Translations under genes and position numbers: made by a program
Origin: CS4-C045 sp963844115
GTDB taxonomy: Bacteria > Planctomycetota > Planctomycetia > Pirellulales > UBA7805
NCBI GenBank assembly: GCA_963844115.1
Contig: CAWJNN010000054.1
Coordinates: 1-64,000, forward strand
Length of the DNA: 64,000 nucleotides
Direction of reading: 5' to 3'
Shown here: piece after piece, positions 47,001-56,341 of the stretch
Layout of the letters: each line of letters begins with the position of its first letter
How positions within the stretch are numbered: the stretch's first letter is position 1
Notes under the pieces: model-generated
Databases searched by the model: none
What the model saw: only the letters and a program-made list of their open reading frames with translations
Told to the model about the DNA's origin: nothing

Positions 47001-49347
47001 CCGAAGTGGCCATCGCGATGATCTCGGCATCGGTGACCGATGCGGGCAGATTGGCAAATGCATGAACGCTGTCGGCGGTCGAGTCGAGCGATTCGAAGAC
47101 GACGTCATGGTCACCAGAATTCAATGAATTGACGGAACGGATTTCGAACACACCGGTGTCGGGTGCGAGGCGATCGACGTAGATGGTTTCTTTGAAGATG
47201 CCATAAGTGGCGGGTCCACCGTCCGTACGATGACGGAACGCCCGCGCTTCCAGGAAGTGAATGCCTTCTTCCAACTGCGTCGTATCAATCGTCTGGAGAA
47301 ATTCTCCATCGCCACGCGGGCCGCCAATGCCTCCCGGACCAATCAATGGGCTTGATTTATCGCCAAAGCCCTCGAAGCCGTAGACATCGCTACCGGGCGT
47401 CACGAAGTCGACGAACCCATTCCCGTTGATGTCCTCACCGCCGTCCAGTTTCAGGAAGGCGTTGTCGCCATCGGCGAAAATATCGCGCAGTGAATCAAGT
47501 CCCAAGTGCCGTACTTCGTTCGTCTGCAGCCGCACTTGAAGCGAATCGGCCGTCACAACGTGGATATCGCTCTGGCGCTTGGTACCATTTTCGAAGTTAT
47601 TGTTGATGTTTGTGTCGCCCGCCAGCACCGAATCGACGCCGATCAACTCCAGGCTGCCGTTTTCAGGTTGCGGCGTGCCGAGTCCGTAGATCACGAATCC
47701 CTTCTGATGTTCAAAGCCGGTAGCGCTCAGATTGCGAGGCACGCGGATCGTGGCATAGCTATTGCCATCACCGCCCTGAAAGACGGTCACAACTTCCGGG
47801 ATGTCGTCGAACGGATCGACGTTCGGATCGGAAGCGTTGCCCGTCAGTTCAACCAGGTGCGTGCCGGGCGCGAAGCCGACTTGAACCGTCCGCTCGTCAA
47901 ACCCTCCGTCACCGCGATTGGATAGAGCGACAACCGCGTTGCTGACACGCTCGAAGATGTAGATTCCTTCGTTATCGACCCAACGTTCGGCGTAATTTCC
48001 CTTGCCGTGCGATTCGCGGATCTCGACGAGTTTGCTGGTAACGCTATCGAGGCTGAGCGAATCGCCACGTCCGTCTTTGGGAAAGTCGCGATTGTCGCCA
48101 AACTCTTTGCCGTTGAAGTAGACGACCGCGTTGCCCGGCAACATCAACTGGAGAGCGGTTGCGACATTGTGCAGCTTGAACGGCTTGAAGACGTCGTGAT
48201 TCTGCACGAACTTGACGCCTGCCGAGCCGTCGTGAAATCCGTTGTGGGCGACATCGAGTCCCGCGTCCTTGACGTTGAACCAGGCCCCACCTTGCCCGTA
48301 TTGTTCAAGGTTGTCCTTGACGGCGAAATACCACTTGAAGTCTACCGTATCCCGGTTGCCGCCGATGCGACCCGGGTCATTAGGATCGATGGTCTTTTTG
48401 ACGTGCGGCAACAGAATATCAGGGTTGGCGTCGAATACTTCGGTGTAACTGAAGACGTGTTGAGGGCTACCATCCAGGAGGGGTCTAGGGTTCGCCCGAA
48501 AAACGGCGCGATCAAGGAAATCGAACACGAACCCCTGCATGTGCTTGCCGGCGTCAATCCGCAAGCCGTCAACACCAATCGTCTGGACCAGCCACTGGGC
48601 GTTTCGCATCAGAAAACCCAGCGCGTTTTCCGGCGTGGCATCGCCTGCGAGGGGATTATCCGGATTGAACGAATGAACGGGTATATTTTGCTCGCCGGTC
48701 GCTGGATCGAAGACAAAGATGGTGTTGTATCCGATGTCGGGATAGAAGCGGGCGTTGTTTGGATCGGGTACATTCGCGATACGGCCGAACGCGTCTTGCG
48801 TGCCTGCTCTAATATTCAATGGGTTATTCGGGTCCACTGGAGTCCGAATGAACTGATAGTTCTTTTCCTGAGCGATGTCGATCAGCCCGGCCAGCCGTTC
48901 GTATTCCGGACCGCCATAGAAAGCACCATGAAAATCTCCGTCGATGTCGAATGGCTCGGTGATGCTCAATCCCGGATAGCCGCCGGCTTCGACAAATCCT
49001 GGCGTCGACAGGGTCGAGAAGCCGTTGTGGTTCATGATGAAATCGACGTGCAGGCTCACGCCGGCCTCGCCCAGCACGTCCGCCAGCGTTTTGAGACCCT
49101 CCTCGGTACCGTAGAGTGTTGGTTTGTCCCACTGTCCCAAATCGAAGCGATCGTAAACGTCGTATCCAACCGTAAGGTCGCCGGTGTCACCCCGCGTAGG
49201 CGGCGGAGTCCACACGGCGCCGTAGCCGGCCTCGAAGAGGTCGGGTGCGCGATCGATGATTGTATCGTAGGACGCTTCGAACCACTGCACGAACGGGGCA
49301 GGGGAGATGTCGACCGCTAACAGCTGCCGTGGTTCAAGCCGTTCCAA
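41020..49347 (-). CDS. Giant secreted protein with two alpha-amylase (GH13) modules, cadherin-like, golvesin-like and dockerin-like domains
   Basis: The 2775-codon frame begins with 'LEPRQLLA', the planctomycete LEPR-x-LL surface motif. The first GH13 domain (about 10-560) has 'VDFIMNH', nucleophile Asp264 in 'GLRIDAGKHM', acid Glu303 in 'YTEVF' and Asp385 in 'VQNHD'. A dockerin-like EF-hand pair follows (about 838-893), then cadherin-like repeats (about 920-1120), two Ig-like segments, two almost identical golvesin-like domains (1220-1361 and 1467-1609) around a Calx-beta-like domain, then a second GH13 (about 1729-2360; Asp2034, Glu2072, Asp2155, all present) and a second dockerin-like pair (about 2615-2676). 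It probably degrades alpha-glucans at the cell surface. The first in-frame start is a TTG; the export signal (MIRRVLRNMRS...) begins at 49451 in another frame, so a one-base shift near 49365 is likely. Confidence 0.88.
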   Translation of the reverse strand: MERLEPRQLLAVDISPAPFVQWFEASYDTIIDRAPDLFEAGYGAVWTPPPTRGDTGDLTVGYDVYDRFDLGQWDKPTLYGTEEGLKTLADVLGEAGVSLHVDFIMNHNGFSTLSTPGFVEAGGYPGLSITEPFDIDGDFHGAFYGGPEYERLAGLIDIAQEKNYQFIRTPVDPNNPLNIRAGTQDAFGRIANVPDPNNARFYPDIGYNTIFVFDPATGEQNIPVHSFNPDNPLAGDATPENALGFLMRNAQWLVQTIGVDGLRIDAGKHMQGFVFDFLDRAVFRANPRPLLDGSPQHVFSYTEVFDANPDILLPHVKKTIDPNDPGRIGGNRDTVDFKWYFAVKDNLEQYGQGGAWFNVKDAGLDVAHNGFHDGSAGVKFVQNHDVFKPFKLHNVATALQLMLPGNAVVYFNGKEFGDNRDFPKDGRGDSLSLDSVTSKLVEIRESHGKGNYAERWVDNEGIYIFERVSNAVVALSNRGDGGFDERTVQVGFAPGTHLVELTGNASDPNVDPFDDIPEVVTVFQGGDGNSYATIRVPRNLSATGFEHQKGFVIYGLGTPQPENGSLELIGVDSVLAGDTNINNNFENGTKRQSDIHVVTADSLQVRLQTNEVRHLGLDSLRDIFADGDNAFLKLDGGEDINGNGFVDFVTPGSDVYGFEGFGDKSSPLIGPGGIGGPRGDGEFLQTIDTTQLEEGIHFLEARAFRHRTDGGPATYGIFKETIYVDRLAPDTGVFEIRSVNSLNSGDHDVVFESLDSTADSVHAFANLPASVTDAEIIAMATSGQGAASKVDVDHYKTFFGGLGEGNNVWTVVTFESTGTTNVQRITGQSIGDHGQGGGLGDLDRNFLINVTDIDWFAGLLSSGDTLFNPSADFNGDGLITEVDTQLLGDRLIEVGADQATMDAYQALINGGASAGDDAYGTNEDGPLSVNAANGVLQNDGGLMNATVQSGPFNAQSFQLFTDGSFNYTPNSNYNGPDSFIYQVDDGDGNFDTASVSLTISPLNDTPDATGTSTSTDQNVDLDVDLRALVDDVETADDQLLFSVGGASNGSVQLLGDGYTARFTPATDFAGPASFTYDVTDGGDNGDPAITVGPIAISISVNSLIPPAADLFDPANGASVLASVFDTKPYIEVTFSDNDDGLNLTWINGDELLLSGSGLGSVTLDGTPAAQGNGKYRYPISGEFVPGDVDVTFVAGTFADVTGNTNVEETESFTVAVPHSAQFLDNGDAGFSTSGTWTHKPSPGIPGYQTDIHYAASGGGSSSTWTVNGLVAGDYRVSTTWTAYRNRATDAPYTIFDDGTPVGSPTLINQRVAPVADASDGGVNFQHLGVFTINSDTLSVQLTNAADGLVIADAVRIELVATAADVLTVSIVDAEISENGGSTTGTVTRGGSNSGDLLVNLTSDDTTEATVPAAVMILDGQASANFNINAEDDAIVDGTQIVTITAAASGFADDSDALDVTDDELTVAQFLDNGDAGFSTSGTWTHKPSPGIPGYQTDIHYAVSGGGSSSTWTVNDLVAGDYRVSTTWTAYRNRATDAPYTIFDDGTPVGSPTLINQRVAPVADASDGGVNFQHLGVFTINSDTLSVQLTNAADGLVIADAVRIELVATAGSDTTPPTADLFDPATGAVVTSSTINGNGYVEVEYADVGNGINATWINGDELSLDGSGLGTATLDGSVSDQDNGVFRYGVAGEFTVGTVDVTFVAGTLADLAGNTNVAETESFTVIADPPGALFANVSAPPILQWFETSWETMIERSADLFTAGYGGVWTPPPARGIYTAEGGGIGYDPYDRFDLGRPGDPTLYGTETGYKTAVDLLQQTGALVYADFVINHASSFDPTDVDANGVVFSFDPNVPSAPHGGGNPGFVLSLPNDLDGDFHPNPTTEFQQGDPEWEYQFQLAQLYDIDHRKFNGYQFIRQPVTSGDPNNIPSAGTAVFLLPEFDHETFTFDANPTPQIANLPDAYNLRFYPDQTDFIVVNDHVPGDPNTPENGVVLYNFTGDEATNGVPVLENANALLMRHARWMVQEIGIDGFRVDAARHVYPFVHDFYDRAVFRADQRPLLDGSQRYVFSFLESFTGDKDFLQTFVSKDINPSEPDTVGGNRDVLDMPLFFGLKDNLTDNGFNNNWHNIVNASQDVRDDGFANNGSQAVAFVSSHDEDGAFLSNVAHAYILTRPGNAVVYHNAREFNADPTVDERPFPHDGRGDALGGVYGDAITTLIDIRNTHGQGNYLERWIDPSFSNYYAFEREGSIVVGLNSRNGGFGNWDERTIQTSFAEGTLLLDLTGNASNPTVDVSQGGSNDIPEVITVGPGGQITLRVPQNTNEFGEYHGLGYVIYGLAGPEGTLSISSVDSVLSGETPTEQNNPTNRLTDIHVISADEFEVQLDTVAVNLLDNPGLRDHDADGDFAVIKIDVGIDVNGVTGPQGNPINGVDYVTPGSILYGFEDFVTANDPGYFANGGAGGPGNYTQVIDAASLAEGQHFITVRAFRHGGSDAPPIFTDFKQVIYVDRLAPESGIAELRPVGAPGSGDHEVLVRSLDKTADNAHVFLNLPSSTTDQQIMDMVNGGQGSTSRIDVDLFTADFNGMGTGNQVFTVVSFETTGNSNIQRITGQFTDGQGDGVGDVNFDNTYSPADITEFETLLNGNNTQFNPAADLDGDGRIDNIDLTLLGDRLIAVGADQATLDAYQALLNGGSSSLVIANNTAPTDGPQILQSSTLPNNSLSASVDSAVADSVFSDMGADDAPINATETTRPEMVYWMLNSLNDDDSDEADSLSLGS
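44522..44949. repeat. Direct repeat, copy 1 (golvesin-like module)
   Basis: This 428-bp segment recurs at 45263-45690 with only about four base differences that I can see. It encodes the second golvesin-like domain of the amylase protein. Confidence 0.88.
45263..45690. repeat. Direct repeat, copy 2 (golvesin-like module)
   Basis: This is the partner of 44522-44949, offset by 741 bp. Near-identity at synonymous sites means recent duplication or gene conversion. Confidence 0.88.
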
Positions 49348-49468
49348 CTGGGGTCGGCGCGTTCGAAGTTGCGCGATGCAATGCCCCTTCCGCGACGCTG
49401 CGTGAAGCTGGTCGTGGCGGAACGCATATTTCTAAGGACTCGTCGAATCATATCTGTTCTTAGCATTG

Positions 49469-50008
49469 TTACTCTTGGTCAATCTTCGATTTCGCCCCTG
49501 ATTCTGCGGCCGACCGTTGTTTGAGATGTGTGATACGAAGCTGATCCACTTCGTGAAGATGGCTTCCGTCAAAGCCACCCAAACTTATCCGGTCAAATGC
49601 AAAGTCGCCGGTCAGTTTTGCGTCCGGCGTTTGTTCGCCAGCGGTCGGATTGCGGAAGACTTCGAGGACATCATGATTGGAAGCCCCAAACCGAATTCGT
49701 AGGACAACAAGGTTGACATCCGTGTTTTCGATCCCCAGAGACTGATACGTTTTCCCCGCGCCCCCGTTCAAATCAGACACCACTCCATAGCCAGGGTCAA
49801 CAGCCCCGCGGCCAATCGATAGCACGCGAGTTCGATCATCATCGCCGCCTCGATGCAGTTCGACGCCGTAAAAACCGCCGTCCAGGTCGCTGACGCGCTG
49901 CAAGAATCTGAATTCGATTGTTGAGCCGCTGCGACCGATCAGCTGGATTCCATCACGCGTTTCGACACAGCCAGCCTGGTCAAAAATACCACCAGCCCGT
50001 GTGTCCAA
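49469..50008 (-). CDS. C-terminal (LamG-like) fragment of the FecR protein
   Basis: The frame holds a beta-rich concanavalin-like part: 'TIEFRFLQRVSDLDGGFYGVELHRGGDDDRTRVLSIGRG', 'VVLRIRFGASNHDVLEVFRNP' and 'FAFDRISLGGFDGSHLHEVDQLRI'. The ending 'D.I.LGG..G...VDELRI' is common in planctomycete secreted proteins. It continues the FecR fragment across a shift at about 49990-50008 ('HKERWTHGL' before, 'LDTRAGGIFD' after). Confidence 0.72.
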   Translation of the reverse strand: MDTRAGGIFDQAGCVETRDGIQLIGRSGSTIEFRFLQRVSDLDGGFYGVELHRGGDDDRTRVLSIGRGAVDPGYGVVSDLNGGAGKTYQSLGIENTDVNLVVLRIRFGASNHDVLEVFRNPTAGEQTPDAKLTGDFAFDRISLGGFDGSHLHEVDQLRITHLKQRSAAESGAKSKIDQE

Positions 50009-50943
50009 CGTTCTTTGTGTGCGGTGGTAGCGCCCGGAATTACCGCGCGATTTCCGACGTGGGAAACCGAAGCGTGCCTGAGGTCGGCTTGGGCCACTCG
50101 ATTCTCATCGCCGCCATACACGTTTCTCCAGGGTCCGCTCCAGCCCGTACCTTGATCGTTTCCGACCAGTGATCCGATCGGGTAGTTGAAATCTTCGACC
50201 AGCAGGTCGCGCGGTCGTGCACCGACCGCATCGTTATTCAGGCCGAAAAGTTCCGGACGCGCCGCCAGTCGTTCGGATCGCTGCTGCGCGATTCGGATCC
50301 GCACCGCCTGATTGGACGAGAGTTCGATGGTTTCTCGTATTCCGCCATCGGACTGCAGCACGGCTACATCGACTCGTCCTTGAAAAACGTGCACCTCGGT
50401 GTCCCGGTTTCGTGCCGCGAGCATGGCAAACCGTGTTCCCAGGTCTACGACTTGGGTGTCTTTGGTATTGATCGTAAAGCCGCGGGCTCGTACCGGCACG
50501 TCCGCGGTCAACGTACCGAAATGCAGAAAGCCGTTCGATTCCGACTGTACGTCGAAATGGACTGGTGCGATCAGCCGCAGACGTGCGCCACTGTCGAACG
50601 TGACTTCTGCCTGTCCGGTGGCCAATCGTAGTCGCTCGTCGACACCGATTTCGGCTCCGACGGATCGTTGAGAATTAGTTTCCCATTTGGCTTCGATGCT
50701 GTCCGTAAGACGGGCCACAATCATGGGCGCGAGGTTGGAGGTTTTTGGCGTAACAAGGTTTGGATGTGTTTTCGACCGAAGGGCGAGGACGGCCAGAAGT
50801 AACACCGTCACAACGACCGCGATAGTAAGGGCAATACGGGTAGCGGCTGGCGCCTTGCGGCCTGCATTCGTGCGAGCCGCCCGGGACATCTTCTTGGACG
50901 GAGCAACAGAAGTGCGGACCGTCAGAATAGCAGGTCGCTCCAA
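49939..50943 (-). CDS. FecR-domain membrane protein, middle fragment
   Basis: A membrane helix ('IALTIAVVVTVLLLAVLAL', about residues 37-55) precedes a FecR domain: 'SVGAEIGVDERLRLATGQAEVTFDSGARLRLIAPVHF', 'ADVPVRARGFTINTKDTQVVDLGTRFAM' and 'TEVHVFQGRVDVAV'. After it begins the LamG-like part ('DLLVEDFNYPIGSLVG'). In Planctomycetes such FecR/LamG proteins are paired with ECF sigma factors as membrane-anchored regulators. Both ends are joined to other frames: the N-terminal anti-sigma-like helix region at 50675-51214 and the LamG end at 49469-50008. Confidence 0.8.
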   Translation of the reverse strand: MERPAILTVRTSVAPSKKMSRAARTNAGRKAPAATRIALTIAVVVTVLLLAVLALRSKTHPNLVTPKTSNLAPMIVARLTDSIEAKWETNSQRSVGAEIGVDERLRLATGQAEVTFDSGARLRLIAPVHFDVQSESNGFLHFGTLTADVPVRARGFTINTKDTQVVDLGTRFAMLAARNRDTEVHVFQGRVDVAVLQSDGGIRETIELSSNQAVRIRIAQQRSERLAARPELFGLNNDAVGARPRDLLVEDFNYPIGSLVGNDQGTGWSGPWRNVYGGDENRVAQADLRHASVSHVGNRAVIPGATTAHKERWTHGLVVFLTRLAVSKRVMESS

Positions 50944-51214
50944 GGCGAGGCTCGATCGAACCTTGGAAAATCGGACCTTCGGCCATTGCCGATTCGCTTG
51001 AGGTAATCGCGGCCGCTGTCGAGGTCGAGCTGCCGATGCCTTCCCAGCTGAGCGCCGAGTGCAGGTCGAGATAAGTCAGGTATCGCCAGCGCGCATCGGG
51101 TTGTAATCGCAGGATCGAATTGAGCCGCACGCGCTGGTCTTCCGACAGCTGTTCGTCGCAAAGATGTTCCAGCAGGCCATCGAGTTCTTCGGACCAGGTT
51201 TTAGATTCCGTCAT
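50675..51214 (-). CDS. N-terminal fragment of the FecR protein (anti-sigma-like region)
   Basis: From the ATG at 51214 the helical stretch 'WSEELDGLLEHLCDEQLSEDQRVRLNSILRLQPDARWRYLTYLDLHSALSWEG' is the usual cytoplasmic start of planctomycete FecR proteins. After 'PIFQGSIEP' (about 50940) the frame is Cys/Arg-rich shadow. The ribosome site AGGAGGG suits the ATG at 51214 (9 bases) better than the one at 51223 that overlaps the sigma stop. Joined with the next two fragments the protein is about 580 residues. Confidence 0.7.
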   Translation of the reverse strand: MTESKTWSEELDGLLEHLCDEQLSEDQRVRLNSILRLQPDARWRYLTYLDLHSALSWEGIGSSTSTAAAITSSESAMAEGPIFQGSIEPRLGATCYSDGPHFCCSVQEDVPGGSHECRPQGASRYPYCPYYRGRCDGVTSGRPRPSVENTSKPCYAKNLQPRAHDCGPSYGQHRSQMGN

Positions 51215-51219
51215 CGAAC

Positions 51220-51867
51220 TCATCCCTCCTGCGTGGATGCAGAAGTGCGGTTTATACAATCCAGCAACCAGCGGCGAATTCGAGCGAAGGACTGAGCCAA
51301 CGAATTGGGCGTTCGTCCTAGCTGAGCAGCCAAATCCTTGGATCGCATCCCCAACTGATACCGGCTCTTGATCAAGCCGCGATCCGTTGCGCTCAGTCTT
51401 TCCAGACATTGCCGTAACGCATCATGACGGGAGTCCAAGACGGAGTGTTTAGCCATGGCTTCGCCTGCCAGATGTTCCAGAACGTCGTCGTCCAAAATGG
51501 TTGCTTCGCGGGACTTACGCTGTCGGTACTTCAGTACCTCGTAGTAGGCCACCTTGCCTGCCCACGCGGGAAAATTGGTGCCTTCCTCGAATTGATCGAA
51601 TTTCTTCCATAGGACGAGCAGCGTTTCCTGCAGGACGTCATCGGCATCGGTTGCGTTGGGAAGCAGAGCGACAATGTGTTGGTAGAGGCGTCGCTGATGA
51701 CGAGCCAAAAACTTGACGAAACGGTCGAAATCTTGGCCAACTTTGTCACCCACAAGCGATCGTCTGGAAAGGCATTTAGGTCCGATCTCCCCTGACCGAT
51801 CGGACCCAGCTAGTACTTTACCCGTCCACCCCAAGAAAAATGATTCAGAATCCCCATATTTTCGCAA
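51220..51867 (-). CDS. ECF RNA polymerase sigma factor, Rhodopirellula/Verrucomicrobium type
   Basis: Region 2 is 'HIVALLPNATDADDVLQETLLVLWKKFDQFEEGTNFPAWAGKVAYYEVLKYRQRKSRE', and region 4 is 'RLSATDRGLIKSRYQLGMRSKDLAAQLGRTPNSLAQSFARIRRWLLDCI'. The 'R..LIK.RY..G.....A..LGRT.NS....L.RIRR.L..C' pattern is that of the Rhodopirellula/Verrucomicrobium group. The start is uncertain: a GTG at 51753, shortly before 'GQDFDRFVKFLARHQRRLY', fits the family better than the open-frame ATG. The stop overlaps or abuts the FecR start, so the two are co-transcribed. The FecR protein probably holds the sigma factor at the membrane. Confidence 0.9.
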   Translation of the reverse strand: MRKYGDSESFFLGWTGKVLAGSDRSGEIGPKCLSRRSLVGDKVGQDFDRFVKFLARHQRRLYQHIVALLPNATDADDVLQETLLVLWKKFDQFEEGTNFPAWAGKVAYYEVLKYRQRKSREATILDDDVLEHLAGEAMAKHSVLDSRHDALRQCLERLSATDRGLIKSRYQLGMRSKDLAAQLGRTPNSLAQSFARIRRWLLDCINRTSASTQEG

Positions 51868-52000
51868 GGATGTGTCGCTTTGGCCAACTTATGGACAAGA
51901 TAAGAAACTGACCGGTGCCAAGAGAACCTTACCTGGCCGAGGCTTCCGATGGCGGGGATCGCCAATAAGTCTTTTTGAGATAGGAGGTTATGGCTTCATT

Positions 52001-52037
52001 CAAAAAAGCCCTCGTGCGGAGTTGCCGCACGAGGGCT
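52001..52037 (-). terminator. Terminator of the 23S-5S rRNA unit
   Basis: A 13-bp perfect stem (AGCCCTCGTGCGG / CCGCACGAGGGCT) closes a 5-base loop and is followed on the minus strand by TTTTT. It lies 14 bp past the 5S 3' end. Confidence 0.95.
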
Positions 52038-52050
52038 GAATGAGAACAAA

Positions 52051-52158
52051 ATCCGGCGATACCTACTTTCGCACTTGCGGTACTATCATCGGCTCTGAAA
52101 GCTTAACTACCGTGTTCGGAATGGGAACGGGTGTGACCTTTCAGATATGGTCACCGGA
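52051..52158 (-). rRNA. rrf: 5S ribosomal RNA
   Basis: On the minus strand the sequence has the 5S core 'GGTCACACCCGTTCCCATTCCGAACACGG' (split here: loop B/C start, then AAGCTTTCAGAGCC) and the 3' half 'GTAGGTATCGCCGGAT'. The ends pair (ATCCGGCGAT-like / CCGGTGACC), and length is about 108. It follows the 23S by about 165 bp. Confidence 0.93.
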
Positions 52159-52323
52159 AGAAGTGCCGCGGGCCGGTAGGCCCGACGGCGCTTGGGGGTT
52201 TTTGCAAAAGTGACGGTTTGGCATTCGTCCTTTGTCATTGGTCCTTTGCTCTTTGTTGCCAATAACTACTATTGCCAACAGCAATTGATCAATGACGGCT
52301 GACCGCTTCGAAGAGCGTTGAAT

Positions 52324-55268
<2,945 letters not shown>

Positions 55269-55840
55269 AATCCAACGCTCTTCGAAAAGAGTTGAGGGTC
55301 GAGAGTCCAGAGTCGAGACCAATTGCCTCACTCAGATTTTTCTTGCCTCGCAGATCTATGGTCAGCTCTTCATTTCAGCTTTAAAAACTAAAGCGCCAAA
55401 AGATGCCACTTTTGCAAAACCAAATTGTCAAAGAACAATCGCCAACGAAATTCTCGTCAGGGATCCGCCCGTTGGGCAGAGAGAGCAACCGTCAAAAAAA
55501 CCAAGCGTTTCTAAACGCTTGTCTTCGGCCCGATTCTTGCGGCCTTTTCTTCCGACGATGGCGCTCTCTGGCCACCTTTTTCGCGGCATCACGCTGCTGT
55601 CAGCGGTCAGAGCAATCTCGCAATATAGCGATGTCTCAAAAAACTGTCAAACCGCTATCTCAAGACGGATCGCGGGAATTCCGCTTGCGGATTCGACGAG
55701 GCGATCCTGGTGTCCGGCCGATGCGGCGACACATCGTCCACGGACCGTTTGTCGAGCCAAAAAAGGCTGTCCAATGGCTGCCATTGCGGGTATTCCACGT
55801 ATTTTGTGCAGCAGTAAAGCCCTGCAGCAGCAGGGACTAG
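55269..55840 (-). other. Transcribed spacer between tRNA-Ala and 23S
   Basis: The spacer is about 570 bp. Next to the 23S its sequence CTCTTTTCGAAGAGCGTTGG can pair with CAACGCTCTTCGAAG downstream of the 23S 3' end, extending helix 1 into a long processing stem. At 55425-55438 the minus strand reads TTGTTCTTTGACAA, which resembles a boxA antitermination site. A local stem CCTGCAGCAGCAGGG (55820 region) lies 5' of it. No gene is seen. Confidence 0.65.
55425..55438 (-). promoter_or_regulatory. boxA-like antitermination motif before 23S
   Basis: The minus strand reads TTGTTCTTTGACAA, close to the boxA core TGTTCTTTGA found in leaders of bacterial 23S genes. Position, about 165 bases before the 23S 5' end, fits. 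Confidence 0.45.
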
Positions 55841-55914
<74 letters not shown>

Positions 55915-55950
55915 AAACCATTGCTGATGACCCGCTGTCGCAGGTACCCC

Positions 55951-56014
55951 GATTTCGGATTGCGGATTGGGACTGAATCCGCAATCCGCAATCCGCAATC
56001 CGAAATCCGCAATC
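55951..56014. repeat. Heptamer repeat hairpin between the two tRNAs
   Basis: Repeated AATCCGC heptamers (and the inverse, GCGGATT) form a hairpin: GATTTCGGATTGCGGATT pairs with AATCCGCAATCCG...GAAATC, with a 7-base core between. The element lies in the spacer between tRNA-Ile and tRNA-Ala and would be transcribed with them. The same heptamer family is at 58342, 60293 and 60408. Confidence 0.85.
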
Positions 56015-56018
56015 AAAA

Positions 56019-56092
56019 TGGGCGTACCAAGATTCGAACTTGGGACCTCATCGTTATCAGCGATGCGCTCTAACCAACTGAGCTATACGCCC
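56019..56092 (-). tRNA. tRNA-Ile (GAT)
   Basis: The 74-nt cloverleaf has acceptor stem GGGCGTA/TACGCCC, anticodon stem CATCG/CGATG with loop CTGATAA (anticodon GAT), and T-arm GTTCGAATC. The discriminator is A, and CCA is not encoded. Confidence 0.97.
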
Positions 56093-56157
56093 GAGACTCC
56101 TTGGCCTGTTCTGGTTCGCTATCCTGTTGCCCATTCGCAGGTTGCAGTAGATCGCCT

Positions 56158-56185
56158 ATTTTAGAAAGCCCCTCTGAGGTGTCAA
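56158..56185 (-). promoter_or_regulatory. Strong sigma-70-type promoter for the tRNA-Ile/tRNA-Ala/23S/5S unit
   Basis: On the minus strand a perfect TTGACA (56180-56185) is separated by 16 bp from TAAAAT (56158-56163). Transcription would start near 56151, about 58 bases before tRNA-Ile. No 16S lies between, so this is the start of the unit. Confidence 0.72.
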
Positions 56186-56341
56186 ACCGATCTATGCCCC
56201 AGGTCGGCAAAACGGTACAACCTCACCGCATTTCGCTCCGCTTATCGGGCCACTATCCGCCCGTATGCTTGCGCCTTGCAATTTCTCGGCAATTTAGTGC
56301 CAGCGTCTGTCATCAATACTCTCAAGGAAGTGAGTTGAACC

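Noticed and set aside
55951..56014. CRISPR-like array
   Set aside because: Units are 7 bp without spacers; none of the repeat clusters in the window has the repeat-spacer pattern, and no cas gene is present.
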